Shown here piece after piece: positions 1 through 41,650 of a stretch of 64,000 bases of DNA (positions are counted from its first letter, which is position 1; the number at the start of each line of letters is the position of its first letter). This stretch comes from Apteryx mantelli. Its lineage: Eukaryota > Chordata > Aves > Apterygiformes > Apterygidae. Position numbers and translations under genes: made by a program. The notes below the pieces were generated by a model. It did not search any database. It was not told the DNA's origin and was given only the letters and a program-made list of their open reading frames with translations. The stretch spans positions 1,257,501 through 1,321,500 of the forward strand of contig NC_089981.1 of the NCBI RefSeq assembly GCF_036417845.1, given 5' to 3'.

Positions 1-29730
<29,730 letters not shown>

Positions 29731-30066
29731 GTCCTGGCAGTGCCAGTGCCCTCTGGTTGGAGAGAGGAGGGGGACTGGTGACACTGGGGAGACTCCTGTA
29801 CACCCTCCTCCACTAGCCCCCAGCCCCACCTTATCCCTGTCTCCTGCTTTGGGTGTGGAGCTGGTTTGGTTGTGGCCTGGTGACACAGACACTGAAGCAC
29901 AGCACAAACAGAGCACAGGACTTATGCCACAGAAACACAACCGGTCCTGCGGTCTCTCCTGGGCTGACTCTAGCACCAACTCCCACCATCCCACGCTGCC
30001 CTGAACAACTCTCTCCTTCCCTTATGGGGACAGTTGTGTCCTCCGTCACTTCTCCCTCCCCCTGCT

Positions 30067-30295
30067 ACACTGGATTTGAAAGCATTACACTGGACTGTAT
30101 GTGGATGGGCCTGCCATATCCCAGAATGAGACTGGGAACTCCACCCCGTACTGGCCCAGTGGTTCCAGATGTGCTGCATTAGCTCTCTACAACACTGGAA
30201 TTGCTCAACACTGGAGGCCTTTCCAAGACTGAAACACTGGAATTTCTTCTGGAAAGGAAGGCTGTGCCTGGACGTACTGGAAGTCATACACTGGA
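30067..30295 (+). promoter_or_regulatory. MYRF: Cluster of six ACACTGGA octamers (miR-199-5p 8-mer sites)
   Basis: Exact ACACTGGA at 30067, 30087, 30192, 30208, 30234 and 30288, plus a near copy (gtactgga) at about 30273. ACACUGG is the complement of the miR-199a/b-5p seed (CCAGUGU) and the trailing A makes each an 8-mer site. They lie 337-565 bases after the MYRF stop codon, in the zone of a 3'UTR where microRNA sites tend to work. Spacings of 16-26 bases between some pairs would allow cooperative binding. Confidence 0.7.
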
Positions 30296-31258
30296 GTTGC
30301 TGTTCCTTTTAGTTGGCCCAGGGCCATCCCTGGCAGCCCTATTCCACAGATTCCTGGTGGCCCCAGGATCCATGAATTGCGTGTTCTCTGCTGATGATAG
30401 CAAGAGAAAGGGCAAACACCGCCGCTGCAGCTTCTCTCCCTCTCCTCACTGTACCCTAACCTCCACAGTACACAGGTCTGGATGGATTAAACTCAAGAAC
30501 CTCACTAAGACACTGCTAAAGCTGTGCCCAGGCCCAGCCATGTGTGTGGGGGGACATGTCATCAATGCATGGGAGAAAAATTACCTGCCTTAAGTCGCCT
30601 GCCTTAAGTGTTGTGGGAGCCCATTTGTTGTTTGGCAGCAGTGTGGCCTCTCTCGGTGGATGTGGAGCTGCTCAGCTGGCTGTAGAGTCAACACAACCAC
30701 CTCTGCCCAGATGTGCTAAAGGGAGACCCACTAGCAAAGCCTGCTGCACCCTGCAGAGCAGGATTGGGGTTGTTCCGGACGTGTGGGTTGGTTTCTCTGC
30801 ACCACCTGGTGAATGCAGCTCTGCTGTCCGATGGATCGCTGCCAAGCAGTGAAGAAAAATGGCTAATCTTCTGCCACCAGAGAGGGAGAAATGGCAGGGA
30901 CTGCGGGCCCTCACTCTCACTGTTGTTCTCAAAAAAAAAGCAGTTATGATGTTGAGTGTATTTTGGGTATTTTACTGTTACAAGTTCTTAACTTGCTAAA
31001 CTACTGAATTTTTTTTTAAGCCGTATAAAAACGGGCCTCTTAATTCTGTTGCTATTGAGCTATGTGTGTCTCACATAGGAAACCAAAGGGGGCCTTTGCT
31101 AAGCTCCATGTTAAAGCTTGACTGCTACAGTGGTGCTGGGATATGTCAGACTGACAGCTACCAGCGCCCACGCGTCCTTCTCCCCATCCCGCTCCAGCAC
31201 CTCTTAGTAAAGAAGGAAACATCTACACTCCTGGAGGCTGAGCCACTACCAGGTTAAT

Positions 31259-31430
31259 ATTTTTTTTTTGAGACTTTTTTTTTTTTAAGGTAACAGCAGC
31301 CACCTCTGGGGAAAGGAAAGGGCAGTGAGGGGGGAAAAAAAAAAAAAAAAGCCACTCTTCCTTCCTGAAGCAAACTCGAAAAGTGACTTCAGAGAAAAAA
31401 AAAACCAAAAACCAAGCAAACAAAAAAAAA
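31259..31430 (+). repeat. U-rich tracts followed by A-rich tracts
   Basis: Two T runs separated by GAGAC (31259-31286) are followed by a run of 16 A (31335-31350) and several A8-A10 runs to 31430, all on the MYRF transcript strand. Confidence 0.75.
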
Positions 31431-33773
31431 ACCCTTGCACAGTCCTGTCACTAGATGTAGGCAACTCTAACCAAATTAGGCTTGGGCAACCGCATCGGGG
31501 CCCCAGCTGCTGGTCTTTGTTGCCTTCAGTGGAGATGGCTGCAGCAGTCCATTTGCCAGCTGCGGGCCATTTTTTAACCAGCACTGAAGAATGCGTGGTT
31601 CATATGCCCCGATGCCACCACCAGCTGGCTCTGCTGTGCCAGAGAAATGAGCTGCCAGATGCAGAGATGGTTCCTGTACGAATCTCTTGGGATCATTCTC
31701 CAGTCTAGGGAGCAGTTTTATCATCTCCCTTGTGTTTCCTGTCACCCATTTCAGAATTTCTTTCTGGGCCTGTCCTGACGAAGCAGCCATAGCCCTGCAA
31801 TTCCTGGGGTCATCACTAGCCATTAGCATCTCTGCTTCCAAAGGACCGGACCCTTTATTTGTACGGTGGTTTCAAGGTCAGGTCTTCATTCCCATTCTGT
31901 GCCTTTGGGCAGCAAATATTGTTAACGACCCTCGTTACTAAAATGCACTTAAGCCCTGGCAGCTAGGAAGCAGCGTGAGCAGGGACTTTCAGGCAACCAA
32001 GCGAGTATGCAGCTAGAGGACAGCCTCCTGCCCAACTGTGGGGAGCTCGGAGAGAAAGCAAGAAGGCCTAGGGCTTGGTCGTAACACAGCACAAACAGGT
32101 CAGCTCTGTACTCAGTAGGATGCTCTGTTCCTGCCTGCGACTCGTAAGGAAACCCAGCGCAGCGCTCTGGAGAGGACGCTCAGTGCTCTTCCAGTTCTTC
32201 CCTCCACCTGCCCTGAGCCTTTTTTTTTGCTTGGCCTTAAACTGGAAAGTTAACTTTCTTGGCAGCTTTTATGCTCCACTTGGCAATCAGCGGCCCAGTG
32301 TGGCAAGTTCATATTCAGGTGAGTGAATATGTGCTCTTCTGGGTCTGCTCAGCTGAGAGGTAGTGTTCTCAGGCTCGGTTGCTGCTGTCCCTCCTCTCCT
32401 GAGCTGGACTGAACGCCTGCGCTTTCATTTAGCACCTGAAGAGGTAACTGGCAATGTCATGAGGGCCAGAGCTGAAACACTGCCTGCAATCACCACCACC
32501 CAACCAACCCCCCACGAAGTTCTCAGAGGTAGTGGCTGAGGTGAGCTGAGATCCACAAGCGCATCTTACCCTCCTGCAGGGGAAGCTGTTCCTGGAGGGG
32601 AGGAATCAATCATCACCAGAAATGGGTTAAAACAGTCCTGGCCCAACAGGAGATGGAGAGTCTCTCAGGTATCCCTGTGACACTTAGGCATGGGGTTTAA
32701 CGAGGGGCCCTAGCAAACCAAGTGCCTAAGGGCTACAGGAACATCTCTAGTGCCTTTTTCTGCTAGTAGGACTCTGTGAGGGAACAGTGGCTTCCCACAC
32801 GTGTGTGCCTCAAAAACGGTAGTCAGTCAAAGCCATGAGACAAGGCAACACCTAAAATGCAAAGGCCGGTCCTACCCACGTACGGCTGTTTCAAGCAGCG
32901 TGGCAGTGGGCTGACAGCGGTCTGTGGTATTGAAAGAAGTCAGACATTCAGAATGCAGTTTTTAGTGTCTTATGTCGCAACAGCAGCCTTTATCTTAACG
33001 TCATAAATCGTATGCCAGTTGTATCAGCCACCAGGCAGCAATACCAGAGCAAGGCAGAAACTAGAACTTAACAGGGTTTTTTTTAATGCTGAAAGGATGG
33101 CTTCTAAGCCCATGGAAACAGCTGCTTGTACAGACTACCCGACAAGATGTTTCTGCCCTACTCACCTGCAACTAAAGATGCTCTCCCCATCCCTTCCCAA
33201 ATCAGTGACAAGAAAGAGCTAACCATGAGGCCTTTCCCTGCATGAGCTGGAGGGAGCTCTGAGCCAATGTCTCCAGCCTTGCAGCTTAGGGAAAAAAACC
33301 CTCTTTTCTGTCCCAGCTGGAAACTAGAAACTTCATCTCTCTAGATATGCTTGGCAGGAGGGAAGGTAAGTGTGAAAATGAGGCCACTTTCCAATGTTTG
33401 GCTGTTCTGCAGTTTGTTTCAAAAGCAAATTCACAAACCTTCTGTCCTACCGTTAAAGCTTAAAGCCTGTAAATAGAGACTATGCCACCACTGCAAGAAT
33501 TAAGAAAAAGTAAAGCACTAATTTGTTTGGTTTAAATGTTGCTGTCACAGCTTTAATCAATGTATATTGCCAGCGAGTTTGTAGAGTTGCATTCTTAGCA
33601 GATATTATTGATTACTGGTTTTTATTTGTGGGGAACAAGTGTGGTTTCCCTCCTTTCTTTCTGATTTATATTTATATTTTGCTGAATTTGCCTGCTGAGT
33701 CTCCGGATTCCCCACATTTTTTGTTTGGCTTATTTAGACTTTGTTTTATGCTGGAGGTAAATATACCCATATA

Positions 33774-33779
33774 AATAAA
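33774..33779 (+). terminator. MYRF: Candidate MYRF poly(A) signal
   Basis: AATAAA within ataaataaatatataaatac, preceded by about 250 bases of AT-rich UTR-like sequence. Confidence 0.5.
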
Positions 33780-33799
33780 TATATAAATACTGCTTTGTA

Positions 33800-35880
33800 T
33801 CCAAGGATGGCTCCTGGCTGCATTCCTCCCTTGACCTGAAAGAAGTCTTTCAATTCAGTAGTTATAAACTGCTTCTCACGAAGCACCAAAGACTGAACAC
33901 TAGCGTCAGCCTGAGTTTCCAGAAGTGCCCAGGTGGCGTCAAGGTCAAAACAGTCCTAACCTGTGGCTTGCTCACCGTTATGCAGCATGCTTTAGAACAG
34001 ATATAAAAAGGAGCTATCATTGCTCATGCTTCAGAGGGCAGGGGCAGATCCAGAAGCATCTAAGAACATCTGCACAGGGAAAGCTTCCTTCCAAAATAGA
34101 AAATTAGAGCTTTAAAACTGTAAGCTACCTGCTGAATGTCAGATTCTAAAACCTAATTGCTTTGAAAGCTGGGATACAAATGCAACAGTACCTTTAAAAT
34201 GTAGTTATGCCTGCCGCAGGTAAATAAGTCACGACTTAGCTGAAGGCCACAGTCAGCTGCAAGGTTGTTCTGCTCAGTACTTCTCAAGCGTTCCTCTGAA
34301 AATCTGATTTCCCGCAAGCATCGTTTGTGACACTTACTGCTGCTGCGCCCAGTAGGCAGGCGTTACTCTTGCTTTGCATCTGAGGAGCCACACCATCCTA
34401 CTACGTGGTAGCTCCAGACAGAAGATAGTTTGCAAGTGCTGTTTTACTTATGCCAAACTGTATGTTCACCGGGCCACTGCCGCACTGCCACCGTCCGCTG
34501 CCAAGTCACCTCAGAAGCACGGAGCCTGGCTGAAGAGCAGGGCCAGATGCTTCCATCAGCTCCATTTCTAGTGCCAGACTTCCCAGCGGCACACTACAAA
34601 TGGTAAGTGAACTACTTCAGAGTGGTCCCTGTTCCCCTCAGCCTCTGCAAGGAGCAGTTAGCACTGCTGCCCCAAACTCAGTCCAGAGAGCTGCTAGCTC
34701 AGGACGGCTCAACACGGGGTGAGATAGGACGCTGCTTTCCAGTAAGAGGGTGAGGAAGGCAGATGGCAGTGAAGGTTGAAAGATATAAGAGCAGGCTTAG
34801 AAAAAAGCGGGAAGCACTTTTTTCTAGGACTCTTTCTGCACTAAGGCACAAGGTGGCACTGAAGTGCTTTCCAGGCATACACAGCAGTGGAAATCTATGA
34901 TCAAAACCAAAGGAGTTGGAGTTTAAAATCCTTGGGATTAAGCTGCAGCTGATTAAAATGTTCTTTTTATGACCATGGTTTTGAACTTACCATTTTTTTC
35001 CTGTAATGCCAACCGTGATACTATTTGGGTCCAGATATGTCTAGAGGTTTAAATACTTAAGACAGGTAAAGATCAGAAAGTTCAGAAGTGTAATTCTCAA
35101 AAGCAGAGCTCCTAGAAAGGAGCACTGAATACCACAGGATGGTCACACTTTGGAACAAGTCAGTTTTGATTTAGGCTTCTCCTGCATGGCCCTGCTGCAC
35201 AAAGGACTACACAGATGAGAAAAGACCAAGATAAGTACTCCCACCTAGTAAAGACAAGAAATCTTTTGGAGAGAAGGCATCCTTTCTTTATCCCCCCCCC
35301 TTATGTTACTGCAAAGAAATTACACGTACTTTGTGCAGCACATTTCTGTTCCTGTCAGACCCATGGTTCCCAGTCTTTTGGGGTCACAGGACAATGCTGA
35401 TCTTCAGGGTCTGTCAGAGTGATAATACTGAATATCACTGAAATCTATCATAGAAAAAAAAAGCCTGAATGCAATAGCTAGTTTCACTGGTTAGCTGCAT
35501 GCCACTCACTACAGCCTATGAACTTCATTTCCAAAGAAAACTGTTGTCAAGCTGCTTAAGTTCAGTATCAGCGATGCTTGAGACACCACCAGTTACAGTT
35601 TTACAGCATTAACTAATATCTCCAGTGGAATGTGTGTCTAAATTCCAATTACGTGTTAAACAGCCTAGAAGGAAATCGGAACTATGCTTGATTCCTTACA
35701 ACAGAGCTGCTCCTGCTGCTGAAAACATCATATGAAATGGCCAGTTTACTTTTGAATGAGATACAGGGTCCATTCCAAGGCACATAGATCTTGTGCCAAG
35801 ATCAAAGCAGTTTTGAAAAGCCAGGTCAAAAGAATCTAAAACACAAACTGCAAACCCAAAAGCAGATACTTCACAGAACC
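33800..35880. other. Gap between convergent MYRF and TMEM258 3' ends
   Basis: About 2 kb with many short unrelated open frames and no recognisable gene, repeat family or RNA gene. Confidence 0.6.
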
Positions 35881-35883
35881 AGT

Positions 35884-35889
35884 TTTATT
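35884..35889 (-). terminator. TMEM258: Candidate TMEM258 poly(A) signal
   Basis: TTTATT on the + strand is AATAAA on the - strand. It would give a 3'UTR of about 0.87 kb after the TMEM258 stop. No closer canonical signal was seen. Confidence 0.4.
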
Positions 35890-36762
35890 CAGCTTTGGTT
35901 TGTTGTGCTGGCAGAAGTCACCTGACAGGAGCACAGTCCATGTCCATATAGGCTTTGTTGTTGATGTATAAAAGAAATATAAAAAGAGCTTCTGCAAGGC
36001 TTCCCACCTAGAACCAAGCGAGAGATGAAGGAAGTCAGTGAGACAGTTTTCCCCAGAGCAGGACCTGCAACCAGACTTGCTGTTACTAAAGCTGCAGCCT
36101 GTCAGAAGGGAGACATTGTAGAGGTGAGCTTAGAGAAAGCTCCACGCGCATCCTGAGGGGCAGATCCTTTATCACATTTGTTCAAAAATGATACTGCTAG
36201 GTCCAAAGGACTCCTTGAGCAAAGAACAATATATGACAAATACAATTCCTTAATGCCTCAAGCTAGGATTAATCCCAATTCTGCACGCGTAATTCACAGA
36301 AAAGGGTGGCTGAGTACAAGAACAATCTTCAGCTATATTATCCAGCGGTCACTTTGTAGCTCAGGTATTGGCAGAAGTGCAGCTGATGCGCTCCCTGTGC
36401 TGCAAAAAGCAGTGAGCAGCTCTGCATCTGCACAGATGTGCTGCTTCCAGGGTCGTTGCGCTTCTCAAGCCAAAGGGCTGCCCTGCAGGGCCTCCCGCAG
36501 GACAGCTGGTGTCAGGACACTGCTGTTTGGTTGTTCAGACATTCCCCAATTTGCCCCTAAAGGAAGGTGGGTTTTTTGTAAAGCCCAGCCTCTCCCAGCT
36601 TGCCACAAAGTTACCTTTCCACGAAATCCACACGTGCAGAATTAGCATTAACGAGCCTCAGCGAGCCTGCAGCTATGCCAGGTTTACCCGGCTGCTAAAG
36701 ATGCAGCACCCCGCGCCCCCCGTGGGCTGCCCAAGCTGTACCTGGGCTCCTTCGGCCCGGCC

Positions 36763-37819
<1,057 letters not shown>

Positions 37820-37859
37820 GGCCCCCCCTCGCAGCGCGGCTCCCAGCAGCACAAAGACA

Positions 37860-38031
37860 CGTCGCCCCAACTCCCGCCGTCCCCCCTCCCCCCAGCCCCG
37901 CGCCGGAAGCGGAAGAAGCAGCGGAAGCAGCGGAAGCGGAAGGGCGCGGCGCGGGGCATGCCGGGAGCCGCCGGGGGAGGAGCCCGCCGCTATTGGCGCG
38001 GCGGCGCGGCGGGAGCGCGCGGCAGGGGCAG
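37860..38031. promoter_or_regulatory. Divergent TMEM258/FEN1 promoter, CpG island
   Basis: GC- and CpG-dense stretch between the outermost TMEM258 ATG (37817) and FEN1. It has five GGAAG ETS-type cores at 37905, 37911, 37923, 37932 and 37938, and an inverted CCAAT box (ctattggcg, about 37990). TMEM258 is transcribed leftward and FEN1 rightward, the same head-to-head pairing as in mammals. Exact start sites are not visible. Confidence 0.7.
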
Positions 38032-38221
38032 GTAACGGCGGTAACGGCGGGCCGGGCCGGGCCGGGCCGGGTCGGGTCGGGCCGGGCGCTGCCCCCCTCG
38101 CCGTCCCGAGGCGCCCCCGGGCCGCGCTGCCTCCCTTTGCGGCCTCTCCGGCCGGCGCGGGGGCTGCGGCCCTGCCCCTCTCCCTCCGTTCCCCCCCCCA
38201 CCCCCCATTGCCGCCCGGCAG
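38032..38221 (+). other. FEN1: Probable FEN1 5'UTR intron with (GCCGG)n
   Basis: CAG|gtaacg at 38031|38032 and a pyrimidine-rich ...cccggcag acceptor ending at 38221 predict a 190-base intron in the 5'UTR, as vertebrate FEN1 genes have. The donor region is a 9-bp tandem duplication (gtaacggcg twice), so a second donor lies at 38041. The intron holds a GCCGG/GTCGG pentamer repeat (38050-38096). Confidence 0.6.
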
Positions 38222-38257
38222 CCGCGAGGCCGCGCGGGCCCCTCCTCGCTGCCCGGG

Positions 38258-39406
38258 ATGGGAATCCACGGCCTGGCCAAGCTCATTGCCGACGTGGCCC
38301 CTGCTGCCATCCGGGAGAACGACATCAAGGCGTACTTCGGCCGCAAGGTGGCTATCGACGCGTCCATGAGCATCTACCAGTTCCTCATCGCGGTGCGGCA
38401 GGGAGCTGAGGCGCTGCAGAACGAGGAGGGCGAGACCACCAGCCACCTGATGGGCATGTTCTACCGCACCATCCGCATGGTGGAGAACGGCATCAAGCCA
38501 GTCTACGTCTTCGACGGTAAGCCCCCTCAGCTGAAGTCGGGGGAGCTAGCAAAGCGAACGGAGCGCCGCGCTGAGGCGGAGAAGCATTTGCAAGAAGCTC
38601 AAGAGGCTGGAGAGGAGACCAACATTGAGAAGTTCAGCAAGAGGCTGGTTAAGGTGACCCAGCAGCACACTGACGAATGCAAGAAGTTACTAATGCTGAT
38701 GGGCATTCCTTATGTTGAGGCACCAGGAGAGGCTGAAGCCAGCTGTGCCACCTTGGTGAAAGCTGGTAAGGTCTATGCAGCTGCTACTGAAGATATGGAT
38801 TGCCTGACCTTTGGCAGTCCGGTACTGATGCGACACCTTACTGCCAGTGAGGCTAAGAAGTTACCAGTCCAAGAGTTTCACCTGAATCGTATTCTGCAAG
38901 ATCTAGATCTGACCTGGGAACAGTTTGTTGACCTGTGTATCCTCCTGGGCTGTGACTACTGTGAGAGCATCCGTGGCATTGGACCTAAGCGTGCCGTTGA
39001 GCTCATCAAGCAACACAAAACTATTGAGAAGATTGTTCAGCACATAGATACCAAGAAGTATCCTCTGCCTGAGAACTGGTTGCACAAAGAGGCCCAGAAG
39101 CTCTTTCTAGAGCCTGATGTGGTAGACCCTGATGCTGTTGAGCTGAAGTGGATTGAGCCAAAAGAAGAAGAGCTCGTCCAGTTCATGTGTGGGGAGAAGC
39201 AGTTCAACGAAGAACGGATCCGCAACGGGATCAAAAGATTGAGCAAGAGCCGGCAAGGCAGCACTCAGGGTCGACTGGATGACTTCTTCAAGGTGACTGG
39301 CTCCATCACGTCGGCCAAGCGCAAAGAGCCAGAAACCAAGGGATCAGCAAAGAAGAAAGCAAAGATCAACAATGCAGCAGCAGCAAAGTTCAAAAAGGGG
39401 AGATAA
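38258..39406 (+). CDS. FEN1: FEN1, flap endonuclease 1
   Basis: Structure-specific nuclease that removes 5' flaps in Okazaki-fragment maturation and long-patch base-excision repair, acting with PCNA in the nucleus. Uninterrupted 382-codon frame in a single coding exon, as in other vertebrates (human 380 residues). The start [10 protein letters not shown] is mandatory because the N-terminal Gly2 contacts DNA. Metal-binding acids are all present: D34, D86, E158, E160, D179, D181, D233. The helix-hairpin-helix IRGIGPKRA (about 238-246), the PCNA-binding PIP box QGRLDDFF (337-344) and a Lys-rich nuclear-localisation tail (354-382) are intact. The tail is slightly longer than in mammals and has an Ala run. 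Confidence 0.99.
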   Translation: MGIHGLAKLIADVAPAAIRENDIKAYFGRKVAIDASMSIYQFLIAVRQGAEALQNEEGETTSHLMGMFYRTIRMVENGIKPVYVFDGKPPQLKSGELAKRTERRAEAEKHLQEAQEAGEETNIEKFSKRLVKVTQQHTDECKKLLMLMGIPYVEAPGEAEASCATLVKAGKVYAAATEDMDCLTFGSPVLMRHLTASEAKKLPVQEFHLNRILQDLDLTWEQFVDLCILLGCDYCESIRGIGPKRAVELIKQHKTIEKIVQHIDTKKYPLPENWLHKEAQKLFLEPDVVDPDAVELKWIEPKEEELVQFMCGEKQFNEERIRNGIKRLSKSRQGSTQGRLDDFFKVTGSITSAKRKEPETKGSAKKKAKINNAAAAKFKKGR

Positions 39407-39625
39407 TCAGGCTTCCCAAACCCTTATGATTGTTTTTTTTATTCTCAACAAAACAAAGAGTTTTAGGCTAATAACAAAAATATATGTATAAATAAATTCC
39501 CAGACTAAGAGGAAAAAAGAAAGCCTTTTTTTTTTTAATGCTGTACTTTACATAACCTTTTCCTATAACTTGTCAAAGCAATGTGCTATTTTTTCAGAAT
39601 AAAATTTACATACAAATACAATGTT
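39407..39625 (+). other. FEN1: FEN1 3'UTR
   Basis: Short AT-rich UTR after the TAA-type end (stop at 39404-39406). Two AATAAA signals, at 39491-39496 and 39598-39603. Confidence 0.75.
39598..39603 (+). terminator. FEN1: FEN1 poly(A) signal
   Basis: AATAAA about 195 bases after the stop codon. An alternative upstream copy lies at 39491-39496. Confidence 0.7.
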
Positions 39626-41359
39626 TCTCAGAGTTTCCGGAGAGGTAGCTTAAACCTTATTGCTAAAGGCTGTACTTGCACAGCTGAAATTAAAAAAACA
39701 GTTTTAAAGAAAAGCACAGTGGTTAACAGATCAAGTGTAGCCCTGAATGTAGGAAATTAAGTTTTAGTCCTGGCATAATGGCTTTTTGATAGACACCAGT
39801 TCCCAAGATCTGTGGGTCAATTCTCTACCAAGTTTCAAATGAGAAATTGGACTTGTCTCACAGGGGAATTCCCTTAGCATTGTTAAAATAATATCTGATT
39901 TTAAGCCTGGGAACATTCAGAATATTTTGTAAAATGTACTGTAAACAAAAGAAGCAATTTCTGCATGTAGCAGGCAGGCAGCTTCTTAAGTTGGAGATCC
40001 TGCCTGACTGCGGCTGGAAGAGGGAGCGTGTGGAGGTGTCCCTTCTTCCCGTTTTGAATATTGCTTCTAAGTTGTTCTGATCTGAATGCTAAAGTTCAGG
40101 GCAGGGATAGCTGTCACTATGTTTGATCAGTATTTTGACACTGCCTTATCCAGCTCATGTTTGATTTCTTACTTGCCGAGCCAGTCTAGGTATGCTGGTA
40201 ATGGTTTTCCTGGGTCTACAAGGAAAGCTTTAAGGACCTGTCTGGAGCCTGAGTTGACATTATTTGAATCTGCAGCTAAAAAAGCCATGAGGAGGAACAC
40301 CAGAAGAGTGAGCATAAGGTAGTATAGAAATAAGAAAAGGGTGCAGGGGTGGGGGGAATGTTACAGCCATGGTGAGGTTGACAGATGCAAGATGACCTCT
40401 GGACCTCCCTCTTTTCTCCGTAGTTTTCCTCTGTGGTACCAAACTCTCACTTTGGTTGAATGAAAGGCAGCGGTTCTGTTCAAAAGGTACACTTGATCTG
40501 TAGACTTTCTTACGTGCATATGGGTGCACACACACACACGTACAAAAAACGCTAAGTCAAGGTGTGTTTACAAACATCAGGAAAGAGAAATTGGGGCTCA
40601 CTGTTTTGAAGTAATAGCCTGTACATTTATTATGTTTCTGCCAATATTACCACCCCTAAAAGTAGGCTTATTTGCAGATTGCCTGTAAGGGGTGCCTTGA
40701 GAAGCTGAGCAGGCTTTGCAGGTCATCCCAAAGCCTACTGGGTGCCCGTCGGGGGTGCTGCGGGGTTTTCTGGCATGCATGTTGGGGCATCCTGGGGCCC
40801 TCTGGGTGTCTTTCGGGGATGCCCCCTTGCAGCCTCCAGTCTCTTTGCCGTTCCGGTGTCCTCAGGGCCTCCCCAGCCCAGTGACACCTAGATTCACCTT
40901 GGGCCCATCCAGCAGCCCTAGGACCCTTGTCTCCCTCCCCACCACCTTCAGCGCCCCTAAGACCTCTGTCGCCCTCCGAAACCCTGGGACCCCCTGCACT
41001 CCTGGGACACTCATCCTCCCCTCAGCACCCCCAGGCCCCCCAGCACCAAAAAGACTCTTGTGACCCCCAGCACTGCCAACCCCATAAAAAGCCTCAGCAC
41101 CCCCAGGACTCCCAGCTCTCCCAGGGTGCGGAGCATCCTGGGAGCAGGGCTGAGGAGGGAGGTCTGGTGGGCCTCAAGCAAAGGCTGGTGCCTAGAGGAG
41201 GGGGCAGGGTGACAGGTTTGGGTAGGGTCTGGGGTCCAGGCATCTGCACCCACTGCCGCTCCCCCCCCACAGCAGGGACCTAGGCATCTGGGCTGGCCAG
41301 AACCACCTATCCCCCCATAACTCGCCCAAAAAGCAAGCAGATGTGAGCTGTCATAGGCT

Positions 41360-41650
41360 GGGGACACAGGGGTTGTGGTGTCATAGCCCAGGGGCGTTAA
41401 GAACAGCGAGGTCTCAGGGCACTGGGGACTAGGGGCTGAGCTGTCCTAGACACAGGGGTCCTGGGGGCTGTGATGTCATGGGGCAAAGCTCTGGGGGCTT
41501 TGATGTCGGAATCCAGGGCCACTGGGAATCCTGAGGTCACAGGCAGTCAGGCACCAGGGGCTGTGATGGTGTCGTTTTGGCGTGCTGGGGGCTGTGATAT
41601 GATAGGAGGGCAGGCACTGGGGCTATGCTATCATTGGGGGGAGGGGGGGT
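41360..41650 (+). repeat. Diverged minisatellite, ctgggggctgtgatgtcat type
   Basis: Related segments begin near 41370, 41431, 41464, 41489, 41549, 41587 and 41620, sharing gggGCTgtGATGTcat(g/a)gg with irregular spacing of 25-60 bases. Several contain TGATGTCA, close to a CRE/ATF half-site. Confidence 0.65.

Larger units (their letters stand above)
29731..33795 (+). other. MYRF: Putative MYRF 3'UTR (about 4 kb)
   Basis: No coding signal follows the TGA. The first strong poly(A) signal context on the + strand is AATAAA at 33774-33779, in an AT-rich, UTR-like stretch. The segment carries the miR-199-type octamer cluster, a TGTAAATA Pumilio-type element (33468-33475) and U-rich then A-rich tracts (31259-31430). 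A nearer weak ATTAAA (30486-30491) could give a shorter UTR. The end is inferred, not observed. Confidence 0.55.

Noticed and set aside
36178..36645. 155-codon + strand frame
   Set aside because: No recognisable domain, and it overlaps the expected TMEM258 3'UTR on the other strand. Treated as chance.
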